DNA of 64,000 nucleotides, taken from positions 309,600 to 373,599 of the forward strand of contig NZ_JAAGWK010000005.1 in the NCBI RefSeq assembly GCF_010685995.1, written 5' to 3'. Of the stretch, positions 20,178 to 29,425 are shown piece after piece. Position 1 is the stretch's first letter. Every line of letters starts with the position of its first letter. The translations under genes were made by a program, and so were the position numbers. This stretch comes from Goekera deserti (GTDB lineage: Bacteria; Actinomycetota; Actinomycetes; Mycobacteriales; Geodermatophilaceae). The notes beneath the pieces were generated by a model, which made no database searches, was not told the DNA's origin, and worked only from the letters and a program-made list of their open reading frames with translations.

Positions 20178-20350
20178 GAGCTGCGTCACCTGACCCCTCC
20201 CCCGGAGGGGGCACGGGACCCGGACGTGTGCTGTCGGTCGATCCGTGTCGTAAGCTCCACACAGGACACAGTCACTCAGTCGGGGTCTCCTCTCGGGCCG
20301 TCCAAGCCCAGAGCTGGACGCCCGTTCTCTGTCATGAGGGGGTCGAGCCA

Positions 20351-20572
20351 ATGGGGCGCGGCCGAGCGAAGGCGAAGCAGACACGCGTCGCCCGTGAGCT
20401 CAAGTACAGCTCACCCAACACCGACCTCACCGCGCTCCAGCGCGAGCTCGGTGGCCAGCAGTCGACGTACTCCGCCCACGTGGCGCAGGACGACGATGCC
20501 GAGGACGACGCCTACGACGACAAGTGGGCGCCGGACGACGACGCGGACGACGGTTGGGCAGCCACCCGTTGA
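20351..20572 (+). CDS. DUF3073 domain protein
   Basis: 73 aa. A basic N-terminus (MGRGRAKAKQTRVAR), the conserved ELKYSSPNTDLTALQREL and an Asp-rich tail. It is a small actinobacterial family of unknown function, commonly found beside purM. Convergent with purM across the repeat array. Confidence 0.9.
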   Translation: MGRGRAKAKQTRVARELKYSSPNTDLTALQRELGGQQSTYSAHVAQDDDAEDDAYDDKWAPDDDADDGWAATR

Positions 20573-20660
20573 CCCGCGCCGGTTGACCCACCCGTAGCAC
20601 CAGCACCCCGACACCGTCGCCCACCCGGGCGGCGGTGTCGTCGTGCTGCCGTCCCACACA

Positions 20661-20975
20661 GCCCTCCCCACGGAAGTGGCCACCCCCCGCCGGCCCTCCC
20701 TGCGGAACTGCCCGCCCCTCGCCGGCCCTCCCCGCAAGAGTGGCCGCCAGCCCGGGCCCTTTCCGCGGAAGTGGCCGCCTCCCCCGGCCCTTCCCGCGGA
20801 AGTGGCCGCACCGCCCGGCCCTTCCCGCGGAAGTGGCCGCGCCTCCCCCCCGGCCTTGTGCGCGGAAGTGGCCGCCGCTTGCGGCCCTTCCCGCGGGAAT
20901 GGCCGCAGCTCCCCGGCCCTGTGCGCGGGAGTGGCCGCGCCTCACCGGGTCCTCCGTGCAGGACTGGCCGTCAGG
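20661..20975. repeat. Degenerate tandem array of about ten 31-34-bp units
   Basis: Fills most of the 423-bp gap between DUF3073 and purM. The core unit is GGCCCTTCCCGCGGAAG then TGGCCGC plus a 7-10-nt variable tail. Units 4-6 (about 20755-20845) are nearly identical; outer units are degenerate (CGGAACTGCC, GCAAGAGTGG, GCAGGACTGG). The core contains the near-palindrome TTCCCGCGGAA. No open frame across it looks like a real gene. Confidence 0.85.
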
Positions 20976-20995
20976 CGTGGAGCTGAGGGCGATCG

Positions 20996-22057
20996 TCAGC
21001 GGTAGGCGCCGACGGCCCGCGCAACGGGGTCGGTGGGCTCGGCCCGGGTGCCGATCTCCCCGGCGACCCAGGCGGGCACGCCGTTCCCCTGCAGCAGGTC
21101 GATCGCGCGCTGCGCCGCCTCGGGCGCCACGGCGGCGACCATCCCGACGCCGCAGTTGAAGGCCCGCTCGGACTCCGTGCGCGGCACGCCGTGCTCCTCG
21201 AGCAGGGCGACGGCGTGCGGCAGCGACCAGGTGCTGCGGTCCAGCACGGCCACCAGCCCCTCGGGGACGACGCGCGCGGTGTTCCCGGCCAGCCCGCCCC
21301 CGGTGATGTGCGCGAAGGCGTGCACCGCGTCGACACCGAGCTCGGCGACCAGCGCCAGGCAGGACAGCGCGTAGATGCGGGTGGGCTCCAGCAGCTCCTC
21401 GCCCAGCGTGCGGTGCAGCCCGGCGGGGGTGGCGTGCAGGTCCAGCCCGGCCGAGGCGACGACGCGCCGGATCAGCGAGTAGCCGTTGGAGTGGAAGCCG
21501 GAGGACTGCATCGCCACGACGACGTCCCCGGCGCGCACCCGCTCCGGCCCGAGCACCGCGTCGGCCTCCACCACGCCCACCGCGGTCGCGGCCAGGTCGT
21601 AGTCGTCGGCGCCCATCAGGTCGCCGTGCTCGGCGGTCTCACCGCCCACCAGCGCGGCACCGGCCTGGGTGCAGCCCGCGGCGATGCCGGTGACGATCGC
21701 GGCGATCCGCTCGGGCACCACCCGCCCGCAGGCCACGTAGTCCTGCAGGAACAGCGGCTCGGCGCCGCACGCCACCAGGTCGTCGACGACCATCGCGACC
21801 AGGTCGATGCCCACGGTGTCGTGCCGGTCCAGCGCCCGGGCGATCGCGATCTTCGTGCCCACGCCGTCGGTGGAGGAGGCCAGCAGCGGCCGGGTGTACC
21901 GGGCGGTGTCCAGGGCGAACAGCCCGGCGAAGCCGCCGAGCCCGCCGACCACCTCGGGCCGGTTGGTGGCCTCGACCGCCGAGCGCATCAGGGTGACGGC
22001 GCGCTCCCCGGCGTCGATGTCGACGCCGGCCGCGGCGTAGGTGAACCCCTCGGTCAC
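20996..22057 (-). CDS. purM: Phosphoribosylformylglycinamidine cyclo-ligase (AIR synthetase)
   Basis: 353 aa from GTG 22057, whose GTGA overlaps the purF stop. ATP-dependent ring closure of FGAM to AIR. SSTDGVGTK, GIDLVAMVVDDL and VGGETAEHGDLM are the family's phosphate/nucleotide motifs; ITGGGLAGN lies in the C-terminal domain. Translationally coupled to purF. Confidence 0.97.
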   Translation of the reverse strand: MTEGFTYAAAGVDIDAGERAVTLMRSAVEATNRPEVVGGLGGFAGLFALDTARYTRPLLASSTDGVGTKIAIARALDRHDTVGIDLVAMVVDDLVACGAEPLFLQDYVACGRVVPERIAAIVTGIAAGCTQAGAALVGGETAEHGDLMGADDYDLAATAVGVVEADAVLGPERVRAGDVVVAMQSSGFHSNGYSLIRRVVASAGLDLHATPAGLHRTLGEELLEPTRIYALSCLALVAELGVDAVHAFAHITGGGLAGNTARVVPEGLVAVLDRSTWSLPHAVALLEEHGVPRTESERAFNCGVGMVAAVAPEAAQRAIDLLQGNGVPAWVAGEIGTRAEPTDPVARAVGAYR

Positions 22058-23646
22058 GGGCGGAGCAGCGCGTCGTCGGCGCCGCCGGGCACCGTGGCGC
22101 TGCCGGCCTGCTGACCGGTCCAGCCGCTGACCGCGCGGGCCGGGGCGGGCTCGGTCACCCGGTCGCCGTCGACCAGCGGCAGGCTGGCCCGGCGGCCGAT
22201 GCCCTCCAGCACGTGCTTGCCCAGCAGCTCCGGCTCGCCCAGCGGGATCGGGTACTCCCCGGTGAAGCACGCGGTGCAGAGCCGGGTCGCCGGCTGGTCG
22301 GTGGCGGCGATCATGCCGGCCAGCGACACGTAGCCCAGCGAGTCGGCGTTGATCGAGGCGCGCACCCCGTCGACGTCCAGCCCGTTGGCGACCAGCTCGG
22401 CCCGGCTGGCGAAGTCGATGCCGTAGAAGCACGGCCACTTCACCGGCGGGGAGGAGATGCGCACGTGCACCTCGACGGCGCCCGCCTCGCGGAGCATCCG
22501 GACCAGCGCGCGCTGGGTGTTGCCCCGCACGATCGAGTCGTCGACGACGACCAGCCGCTTGCCGCGGATGACGTCGCGCAGCGGGTTGAGCTTCAGCCGG
22601 ATGCCCAGCTGACGGATGGTCTGGCTCGGCTGGATGAAGGTGCGCCCGACGTAGGAGTTCTTCACCAGGCCCAGGCCGTAGGGGATGCCGGAGGCCTCGG
22701 CGTAGCCGACCGCGGCCGGGGTGCCGCTCTCCGGCACCGGGATGACCAGGTCGGCCTCGACCGGGTGCTCGCGGGCCAGCCGGCGGCCGATCTCCACCCG
22801 GGCGGCGTGCACGCCGCGGCCGGAGATCGTGGTGTCCGGGCGAGCCAGGTAGACGTACTCGAACACGCAGCCCTTCGGCTTGGCGTCGGCGAAGTGCTGG
22901 GAGCGCAGCCCGTCCTCGTCGATGGCGATCAGCTCGCCCGGCTCGACCTCGCGGACGAACGAGGCGCCGCAGATGTCCAGGGCCGACGTCTCGCTGGCCA
23001 CCACCCACCCGCGCTCCAGCCGGCCGAGCACCAGCGGGCGCACACCCTGGGCGTCCCGGGCGGCGTAGAGGGTGTTCTCGTCCATGAACGTGAAGCTGAA
23101 CGCGCCGCGCAGCTTCGGCAGCACCTGCATCGCCGCCGCCTCGACCGAGAGGTCCTGGTAGGAGGCGATCAGGGCGGTGACCAGGTCGGAGTCGGTGGTC
23201 GAGGTGAAGGCGCCGCTGACACCCTGGTCGGCGGCCCAGCTGGCGAGCTCGGCGGTGTTCACCAGGTTGCCGTTGTGACAGAGGGCCAGGCCGGTGCCGG
23301 AGTCCGTCGTCCGGAAGGTCGGCTGGGCGTTCTCCCAGGTCGAGGCACCGGTGGTGCTGTACCGGGCGTGACCGACGGCGATGTGGCCGCGCAGGCTGCC
23401 CAGCGTCGGCTCGTCGAACACCTGGCTGACCAGCCCGAGGTCCTTGTAGACGACGACGGAGGCGCCGTCGGACACCGCGATCCCGGCCGCCTCCTGCCCG
23501 CGGTGCTGGAGCGCGTACAGGCCGAAGTAGCTGAGCTTCGCGACCTCCTCCCCCGGTGCCCACACGCCGAAGACGCCACAGGCGTCCTGCGGACCGGGAG
23601 CAGAGGGGTCGAGGTCGTGCGTCAGCCGTCCATCACCACGGGGCAC
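22054..23646 (-). CDS. purF: Amidophosphoribosyltransferase
   Basis: 530 aa from GTG 23646 (VPRGDGRLTHDLDP). First committed purine step, PRPP plus glutamine to phosphoribosylamine. A propeptide of about 22 residues precedes the catalytic Cys in QDACGVFG. The glutaminase domain has ALQHRGQEAAG and GHARYSTTG; the PRTase domain has VVVDDSIVRGNT. CysI/Fe-S ligand candidates are in FYGIDF and CTACFTGEYP. TACGGT lies 14 bp upstream of the GTG on the minus strand as a possible -10 box. The first 20 codons and this box recur as a relic at 24534-24605. Confidence 0.96.
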   Translation of the reverse strand: MPRGDGRLTHDLDPSAPGPQDACGVFGVWAPGEEVAKLSYFGLYALQHRGQEAAGIAVSDGASVVVYKDLGLVSQVFDEPTLGSLRGHIAVGHARYSTTGASTWENAQPTFRTTDSGTGLALCHNGNLVNTAELASWAADQGVSGAFTSTTDSDLVTALIASYQDLSVEAAAMQVLPKLRGAFSFTFMDENTLYAARDAQGVRPLVLGRLERGWVVASETSALDICGASFVREVEPGELIAIDEDGLRSQHFADAKPKGCVFEYVYLARPDTTISGRGVHAARVEIGRRLAREHPVEADLVIPVPESGTPAAVGYAEASGIPYGLGLVKNSYVGRTFIQPSQTIRQLGIRLKLNPLRDVIRGKRLVVVDDSIVRGNTQRALVRMLREAGAVEVHVRISSPPVKWPCFYGIDFASRAELVANGLDVDGVRASINADSLGYVSLAGMIAATDQPATRLCTACFTGEYPIPLGEPELLGKHVLEGIGRRASLPLVDGDRVTEPAPARAVSGWTGQQAGSATVPGGADDALLRP

Positions 23647-23772
23647 GGCGTCCACCGTACCGGCGCGACCTGGTGGCGCAGCCCCGGGCGTGGTGTCGCG
23701 CGACACCTCCGACGACCGAGGCGAGCCCGGTTCTGCCTGCCCCCGGGGCACGGAGCCCCCTGGGATCCGGCC

Positions 23773-24516
23773 ATGGCGATGCCGCAGATGGTCGGTGAGG
23801 TGCAGCGTCGGCTGCTGGTCAACTACCGGGTCGACCCGGAGGTGCTGCAGCCACTGCTGCCCGCCGGGCTCCGCCCCCAGCTGGTCGACGGCGCGGGCGT
23901 GGCCGGCATCTGCCTCATCCGGCTGGGCGGGTTGCACCTGCGACGGCTGCCGTCGGCCATCGGTCTCACCACGGAGAACGCGGCCCACCGGATCGCCGTG
24001 CAGTGGGAGGACGACACGGGCAGCCACACCGGCGTCTACATCCCCCGCCGCGACAGCGACTCCCGACTGACCGTGCTGCTGGGCGGCCGGGTGTTCCCCG
24101 GCGTGCACTCGCGGGCGCGGTTCACCGTCAGCGAGACCGACGACGACCTGCAGGTGGCCTTCCGGTCCACCGACGGTGGGGCGTCCGTCGACGTGCGCGT
24201 GGCGGTGGCACCCACCCTGGAGGGCAGCCACCTGTTCGACGACGTGGCGCAGGCATCGGCGTTCTTCGAGCAGGGAGCTGTCGGGTGGTCGCCGCGCCGC
24301 GACGGCGTGCACCTGGAGGGCATCCGGCTGTGCACCCGGGCCTGGCGGGTCGACCCAGGCCGGGTCGTGCACTCCCGGTCGAGCTTCTTCGACGACACCA
24401 GCCGCTTCCCGGCCGGCAGCGCGACGCTGGACTGCGCCCTGGTCATGCGACGGGTGCCGGTGACCTGGGACGTCGTACCGGAGCCCCCCGGCGCGCTCGC
24501 CACCACGGAGCGCTGA
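23773..24516 (+). CDS. DUF2071 (YqjF-like) family protein
   Basis: 247 aa. Acetoacetate-decarboxylase-like fold family of unknown role; VNYRVDPEVLQPLLPAGLRP at the N-terminus and GVYIPRRDSDSRL in the middle are characteristic. No signal peptide. It lies divergent from purF and is flanked on its far side by a purF 5' relic, so it looks inserted into the purF upstream region. Confidence 0.8.
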   Translation: MAMPQMVGEVQRRLLVNYRVDPEVLQPLLPAGLRPQLVDGAGVAGICLIRLGGLHLRRLPSAIGLTTENAAHRIAVQWEDDTGSHTGVYIPRRDSDSRLTVLLGGRVFPGVHSRARFTVSETDDDLQVAFRSTDGGASVDVRVAVAPTLEGSHLFDDVAQASAFFEQGAVGWSPRRDGVHLEGIRLCTRAWRVDPGRVVHSRSSFFDDTSRFPAGSATLDCALVMRRVPVTWDVVPEPPGALATTER

Positions 24517-24533
24517 GTCGGCAACCCCGTGCG

Positions 24534-24605
24534 GGCCGGGGTCCGGGGGGTCGAGGTCGTGCGACAGTCGTCCGGCTCCGCGGGGCACCCGTCCCCGATA
24601 CCGGC
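24534..24605 (-). pseudogene. Relic of the purF promoter and first ~20 codons
   Basis: Read on the minus strand, GTG at 24588 opens VPRGAGRLSHDLDPPDPGP, clearly the same as the purF N-terminus, and then loses homology before the catalytic Cys. Nucleotide similarity to 23592-23664 extends upstream through GTCC and TACCGGC, so the promoter region is included. Differences at many positions show it is not a fresh copy. It lies between DUF2071 and the gene at 24677. Confidence 0.8.
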
Positions 24606-24676
24606 CCGGAGCTGCTCGGACGCAGCTCGGGGTGGCGCTCACGACGCCGTCCCGACCCGGTGCCGCACTGCACGTA

Positions 24677-25441
24677 CTAGTCGACGTTGCAGGCCCGCTC
24701 CCAGACCGGCCGCGGGATCGCCGGGTCGTCGCACGAGGCGGTCCGGTCCAGCAGTGTCCAGCGGCCGCCGACCCGGTGGAAGAGCCCGGCCTCGCCGTCG
24801 GGGAACACCTCGCCGGTCGCCGGGTCGGTGTACGCGCGGGAGTAGCCGGCGCCGGCCCAGTCCCCCGAGCACACCGGGCCGTAGTACCGCGCGTCCATGG
24901 CGTACGTGGTGTCCGCCGCGGCGGGTGCGCCGGCCTGCATCGCCGCCTGCAGCGTCGCGAAGCTCGGGCAGTCGGTCGTGCCCGCGGTCGCCGGAGCCGC
25001 CGGGGTCGGCGCCGTCGTCGGCTTGGTCGTCGGCTTGGTCGTCGTGCTGGTGGGGGCCGACGGCGGGGGTGCCGGGATCGTCGACGGTGCAGCCGTCGTG
25101 CCGGACGGCGTCGCCGGCGCGGACGCCGTCGTCGGCACCGGGGTCGCCGGCGCCGCCGAGGGCGTGGGCACGGGCGTCGGGGCCGTCGGGGACGTCGGGG
25201 CCGCGGGGCTCACCGTGGTCGTCGGCTCGGCAGCGGGACCGCCGGAGCGAGCGGCTGCCGAGAGGCCCAGCGGCACCCCGGCAGCCAACACGACGACAGC
25301 GGCGACGGCGGCCAGCCCACCGATCCGCTGGCGCCGCTGGTCGCTGCGGCGCCGGGAGAGCTGGTCGAGCAGGTCCGGAGCGGGCTCGCCGACCAGGTCG
25401 GCGTCGCGCTGGAGGGCCAGCTCCAGGTCGTGGTCGTTCAT
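24677..25441 (-). CDS. Single-pass membrane protein, probable anti-sigma partner
   Basis: 254 aa; its ATG overlaps the sigma-factor stop. Residues 1-40 are charged and cytoplasmic, 41-65 form one TM helix, about 70-150 are a Thr/Pro/Ala linker, and the C-terminal 95 residues form an outside domain with four Cys (TDCPSF, GPVCSGDW, ASCDDP, RACNVD) that could make two disulfides. No zinc HxxxCxxC anti-sigma motif is visible, so regulation of the sigma factor is inferred from coupling and topology only. Confidence 0.7.
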   Translation of the reverse strand: MNDHDLELALQRDADLVGEPAPDLLDQLSRRRSDQRRQRIGGLAAVAAVVVLAAGVPLGLSAAARSGGPAAEPTTTVSPAAPTSPTAPTPVPTPSAAPATPVPTTASAPATPSGTTAAPSTIPAPPPSAPTSTTTKPTTKPTTAPTPAAPATAGTTDCPSFATLQAAMQAGAPAAADTTYAMDARYYGPVCSGDWAGAGYSRAYTDPATGEVFPDGEAGLFHRVGGRWTLLDRTASCDDPAIPRPVWERACNVD

Positions 25442-25944
25442 CGGGTCGCCTCCGCGGGGGTGGGTGCCTCGAGCAGGAGCCGCAGGCGGGCCAGCCCGCG
25501 GGAGGAGTGGCTCTTCACCGAGCCGACCGAGCAGCCGAGCGCCTCGGCCGTCTCGGCCTCGGACAGGCCCTCGTAGCAGCGCAGCACGACGACGGCGCGC
25601 ATCCGAGGGGGCAGCTGCTCCAGCGCCTGCAGCGCCCGACCGGCACCGAGCGAGCCGGAGTCGTCGCCGTACCCGCGCTCGGGCAGCTGGTCCACGAGCG
25701 TCTCGTGCACGCGGCGCCGGCGTCGCCAGCTGGTGTGCGTGGTGACCAGCACGCGCCGTACGTACGGGTAGGCCGCTTCGCGGTCGGCCAGCCGGTCCCA
25801 GTGCCGGGAGGTCTTCAGCAGGGCGGTCTGCAGCAGGTCCTCCGCCTCCCCCCGGTCGGAGGTCAGCAGGAACGCCACGCGCAACAGCGCGGGCGACCAC
25901 CGCCGGACGAACTCGCTGAAGTCGTCGTCGAACTCGCGTGCCAC
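25438..25944 (-). CDS. SigE-family ECF RNA polymerase sigma factor
   Basis: 168 aa from GTG 25944, preceded by GGAG at good spacing; ATG 25983 would add 13 residues. Region 2 shows FSEFVRRWSPALLRVAFLLTSDRGEAEDLLQ, split here as FVRRWSPALLRVAF and AEDLLQTALLK. Region 4 has LPPRMRAVVVLRCYEGLSE and the helix-turn-helix GCSVGSVKSHSSRGL. This matches the actinobacterial SigE group (SACE_1888 type). Translationally coupled to the membrane protein downstream. Confidence 0.92.
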   Translation of the reverse strand: MAREFDDDFSEFVRRWSPALLRVAFLLTSDRGEAEDLLQTALLKTSRHWDRLADREAAYPYVRRVLVTTHTSWRRRRRVHETLVDQLPERGYGDDSGSLGAGRALQALEQLPPRMRAVVVLRCYEGLSEAETAEALGCSVGSVKSHSSRGLARLRLLLEAPTPAEATR

Positions 25945-26102
25945 CGCAACTCCTGCCCCCGGCAGCCCCAGCGGGCCGCACAACTCCTAGACACGCTCGC
26001 CGACCCCGGCGGGGTTGAGCGGCAGGGCAGGAATCTAGGTCGGGTGCTCCGCGGTGGACGGGTGACCCGCTGGGGCGGCGTGCGCACGACGCCCCAGCGG
26101 AC

Positions 26103-26711
26103 TCACGCGATGTTGCCGACCTCGGCCGCCACGGTGGTGTCGTCGCCGTGGCCGGTGCGCACCACGGTGTCGCCGGGCAGGGTCAGCAGCCGCGACCGGA
26201 TCGACGTCAGGATGGTCGGCTTGTCGCTGTAGCTGCGCCCGGTGGCACCGGGCCCACCGCAGAACAGCGTGTCCCCGGTGAACACCGTGGCCAGGTCGGC
26301 CGAGTGCAGGCAGGTGCTGCCCGGCGAGTGGCCCGGCGTGTGCAGCGCGGTCAGCGTCACGCCGGCCACCTGGAACGTGGTGCCCTCGGCGAGCTCGTGG
26401 TCCGGGGCGGCGTCCGGGTGCACGACGTCCCAGAGCATGCGGTCGGCAGGGTGGGTCCAGATCGGCGCCCCGGTGGCCTCGCGCAGCGCCACGGCCGCGG
26501 AGATGTGGTCGTTGTGCCCGTGGGTCAGCACGATCGCGGTGACCCGCCGCCCGCCGATCGCCTCGAGGATCGGGCCGGCGTCGTGCGGGGCGTCCAGCAC
26601 GAGCACCTCGGTGTCGTCCCCGACCAGCCACACGTTGTTGTCGACGTCGAAGTCCTGCCCGTCGAGGCTGAACACCCCGCTGACCACGGCCTTGTCGATC
26701 CGCACGGCCAT
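26103..26711 (-). CDS. MBL-fold hydrolase paired with mycothiol dehydrogenase
   Basis: 202 aa. THGHNDH is the zinc site, followed by TPGHSPGST, TGDTLFCGG and GHGDD, the glyoxalase II-like ligand set. It starts inside the stop of the S-(hydroxymethyl)mycothiol dehydrogenase (TGATG overlap). That fixed pairing suggests it hydrolyses S-formylmycothiol, the product of the dehydrogenase, to formate and mycothiol (inference from context). Confidence 0.9.
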   Translation of the reverse strand: MAVRIDKAVVSGVFSLDGQDFDVDNNVWLVGDDTEVLVLDAPHDAGPILEAIGGRRVTAIVLTHGHNDHISAAVALREATGAPIWTHPADRMLWDVVHPDAAPDHELAEGTTFQVAGVTLTALHTPGHSPGSTCLHSADLATVFTGDTLFCGGPGATGRSYSDKPTILTSIRSRLLTLPGDTVVRTGHGDDTTVAAEVGNIA

Positions 26712-27796
26712 CAGAACACCACGACCGAGCGCAGCACGTCCCCGTGGTGCATCTTCTCGAACGCGGCCTCGACGTCGCCCAGGCCGATCGTCTCGGACAC
26801 GAACGCGTCGAGGTCGAAGCGGCCCTGCAGGTACAGGTCGATCAGCATCGGGAAGTCGCGGCTGGGCAGGCAGTCGCCGTACCAGGAGGACTTCAGCGCA
26901 CCGCCGCGGCCGAAGAGCTCGATCAGCGGGAAGGTGATCTCCATGGTCGGGTTGGGGACACCGACCAGCACCACGGTGCCGGCGAGGTCGCGGGCGTCGA
27001 AGGCCTGCTGGTAGACCGCCGGGTGCCCGACCGCGTCGATGGCCACGTCGACGCCGAAGCCACCGGTGAGCTCCTTGATCGCGGCGACCGGGTCGGTCTC
27101 CTTCGAGTTCACGGTGTGCGTGGCGCCCATGCCCCTGGCCCACTCGAGCTTCCGGTCGTCGATGTCGACGGCGATGATCGTGCCCGCGCCGGCCAGCCGG
27201 GAGCCGGCGATCGCGGCGTCACCCACCCCGCCGCAGCCGAACACGGCCACCGTGTCCCCGCGCCCGACCCCGCCGGTGTTGATGGCGGCACCCACCCCGG
27301 CCATGACGCCGCAGCCCAGCAGGCCCGCGGCCGTCGGCGAGGCGGCCGGGTCGACCTTCGTGCACTGCCCGGAGTGCACCAGGGTCTTCTCCGCGAAGGC
27401 GCCGATGCCCAGCGCCGGTGACAGCTCGGTGCCGTCGGCCAGCGTCATCTTCTGCGCGGCGTTGTGGGTGGCGAAGCAGTACCACGGCTTGCCCTTGGTG
27501 CAGGCCCGGCACTGCCCGCACACCGCCCGCCAGTTGAGGACCACGTAGTCGCCGACAGCCACGTTGGTGACGCCGTCCCCCACCGCCGAGACCACACCTG
27601 CGGCCTCGTGGCCGAGCAGGAACGGGAACTCGTCGTTGATGCCGCCCTCGCGGTAGTGCAGGTCGGTGTGGCACACCCCGCAGGCCTGGACGTCGACCAC
27701 GGCCTCACCGGGTCCGGGGTCGGGGACGATGATCGTCTCGATCGAGACCGGGGCACCCTTGCTGCGGGCGACGACGCCCTTCACCTCGTATGGCAT
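26711..27796 (-). CDS. S-(hydroxymethyl)mycothiol dehydrogenase
   Basis: 361 aa, class III zinc alcohol dehydrogenase family (MscR/AdhE2). Catalytic zinc ligands are in CGVCHTDLH and GHEAAGVV; structural zinc Cys in [19 protein letters not shown] site [25 protein letters not shown] and the length match MscR. It oxidises the formaldehyde-mycothiol adduct. Mycothiol dependence itself supports an actinobacterial host. Confidence 0.93.
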   Translation of the reverse strand: MPYEVKGVVARSKGAPVSIETIIVPDPGPGEAVVDVQACGVCHTDLHYREGGINDEFPFLLGHEAAGVVSAVGDGVTNVAVGDYVVLNWRAVCGQCRACTKGKPWYCFATHNAAQKMTLADGTELSPALGIGAFAEKTLVHSGQCTKVDPAASPTAAGLLGCGVMAGVGAAINTGGVGRGDTVAVFGCGGVGDAAIAGSRLAGAGTIIAVDIDDRKLEWARGMGATHTVNSKETDPVAAIKELTGGFGVDVAIDAVGHPAVYQQAFDARDLAGTVVLVGVPNPTMEITFPLIELFGRGGALKSSWYGDCLPSRDFPMLIDLYLQGRFDLDAFVSETIGLGDVEAAFEKMHHGDVLRSVVVF

Positions 27797-28015
27797 GGCG
27801 ATGAGCCTATGTGTCGTTCCTGACGGCCAGCAGTCGTGTTCCGCCCCGCGGGAGCGCGGACGACCGGGTCCGGGAACGGCCCGGTATCGATCCGATCTCG
27901 TCGACGCGCGACCTGGTCGCGCCCGACGTACCGTGCTCCCCGTCGCATGGCCTGGGTCACAGGCCCCACCACGCCCGCACCCAGGTGCGCGGGCCCCGCC
28001 GCACCGGAGGACCCC

Positions 28016-29425
28016 GTGGCAGTACCCGCCTTCCTGGCCAGGGAGCGCATCGTCGCGCGCCCGGGCTTCAACCGGTGGCTGATCCCGCCGGCCGCCCTCG
28101 CCGTGCACCTGTGCATCGGCCAGGCCTACGCCACCAGCGTCTACAAGACCGCGCTGGTGTCGAGCTTCGAGTCCAGCCTGACCGCGATCGGCATCGTGTT
28201 CTCCATCGCCATCGTCATGCTCGGGCTCTCGGCGGCGCTGTTCGGCACCTGGGTCGACCGCAACGGTCCCCGGGCGGCGATGTTCACCTCCGCCTGCTTC
28301 TGGGTGTCCGGGTTCCTCGTCGGCTCGCTCGGCATCGCCACCGACCAGCTGTGGCTGCTGTACCTGGGCTACGGCGTCATCGGCGGGATCGGCCTGGGCA
28401 TCGGCTACATCTCGCCGGTCTCCACGCTGATCAAGTGGTTCCCCGACCGCCCGGGCCTGGCCACCGGCATGGCGATCATGGGCTTCGGTGGCGGCGCGCT
28501 CATCGCCACCCCGCTGTCGCGCCAGCTGATGAGCCTCTACGACCCGGCCTACGACGGCACGGCCGGCACCACGCCCAGCGGCAGCGCGGTCTCGATGCTC
28601 TTCCTCACCCTGGGCCTGGTCTACCTGGTCTTCATGATGTTCGGCGCCTTCATCGTCCGGGTCCCGGCCGAGGGCTGGACGCCCGACGGCTTCGACCCCT
28701 CGACGATCCGTTCCAAGGCACTGGTCACCACCAACAGCGTGTCGGCCGGGAACGCCATCAAGACCAAGCAGTTCTGGCTGCTGTGGGTCGTGCTGTTCTG
28801 CAACGTCACTGCCGGCATCGGCATCCTCGAGCAGGCAGCCCCGATGATCCAGGACTTCTTCCGCGAGGGCGACACCTCCACCGTGGCCGCGACGGCGGCC
28901 GCCGGGTTCGTCGGCGTGCTCTCGCTGTTCAACATGGCCGGCCGGTTCGTGTGGTCGTCGACGTCGGACTTCATCGGCCGCAAGCCCATCTACATGGTCT
29001 ACCTCGGCGTCGGCCTGGTGCTCTACGTCGCGCTGGCCACCGTCGGCAGCAGCGCCACCTGGCTGTTCGTCGTCCTGGCCGCGCTGATCCTGTCCTTCTA
29101 CGGCGGCGGTTTCGCGACCATCCCGGCCTACCTGCGCGACCTGTTCGGCACCTACCAGGTGGGCGCCATCCACGGCCGGCTGCTCACCGCCTGGGCGGCC
29201 GCCGGTGTGGCCGGCCCGCTCATCGTCAACCGGGTGCTCGACACCCAGGGGACGCCGGGTGAGCTGGTGGCGGCCGACTACCGCCCGGCCCTGTTCATCA
29301 TGGTCGGCCTGCTGGCCGTGGGCTTCGTAGCCAACCTGCTGGTCAAGCCGGTGGACAGCAAGTGGCACGAACCCAGCACGGACGCCGAGACCCGCACGAC
29401 CCCGGAACGGAGCGCCGCCCGATGA
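28016..29425 (+). CDS. OFA-family MFS transporter (oxalate/formate antiporter-like)
   Basis: 469 aa from GTG 28016 with CGGAGG 5 nt upstream; the longer frame from 27836 has no site. Twelve TM helices expected: [17 protein letters not shown] is the A-like loop motif, and [20 protein letters not shown] is typical of the OFA subfamily. Substrate is likely a small carboxylate such as formate or oxalate, not provable here. Divergent from the formaldehyde-to-formate genes, so formate export is an attractive idea (inference). Its stop overlaps the small-subunit gene. Confidence 0.88.
   Translation: MAVPAFLARERIVARPGFNRWLIPPAALAVHLCIGQAYATSVYKTALVSSFESSLTAIGIVFSIAIVMLGLSAALFGTWVDRNGPRAAMFTSACFWVSGFLVGSLGIATDQLWLLYLGYGVIGGIGLGIGYISPVSTLIKWFPDRPGLATGMAIMGFGGGALIATPLSRQLMSLYDPAYDGTAGTTPSGSAVSMLFLTLGLVYLVFMMFGAFIVRVPAEGWTPDGFDPSTIRSKALVTTNSVSAGNAIKTKQFWLLWVVLFCNVTAGIGILEQAAPMIQDFFREGDTSTVAATAAAGFVGVLSLFNMAGRFVWSSTSDFIGRKPIYMVYLGVGLVLYVALATVGSSATWLFVVLAALILSFYGGGFATIPAYLRDLFGTYQVGAIHGRLLTAWAAAGVAGPLIVNRVLDTQGTPGELVAADYRPALFIMVGLLAVGFVANLLVKPVDSKWHEPSTDAETRTTPERSAAR

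Noticed and set aside
20661..20975. CRISPR array
   Set aside because: Units are contiguous and degenerate, with no unique spacers of even length and no cas genes.
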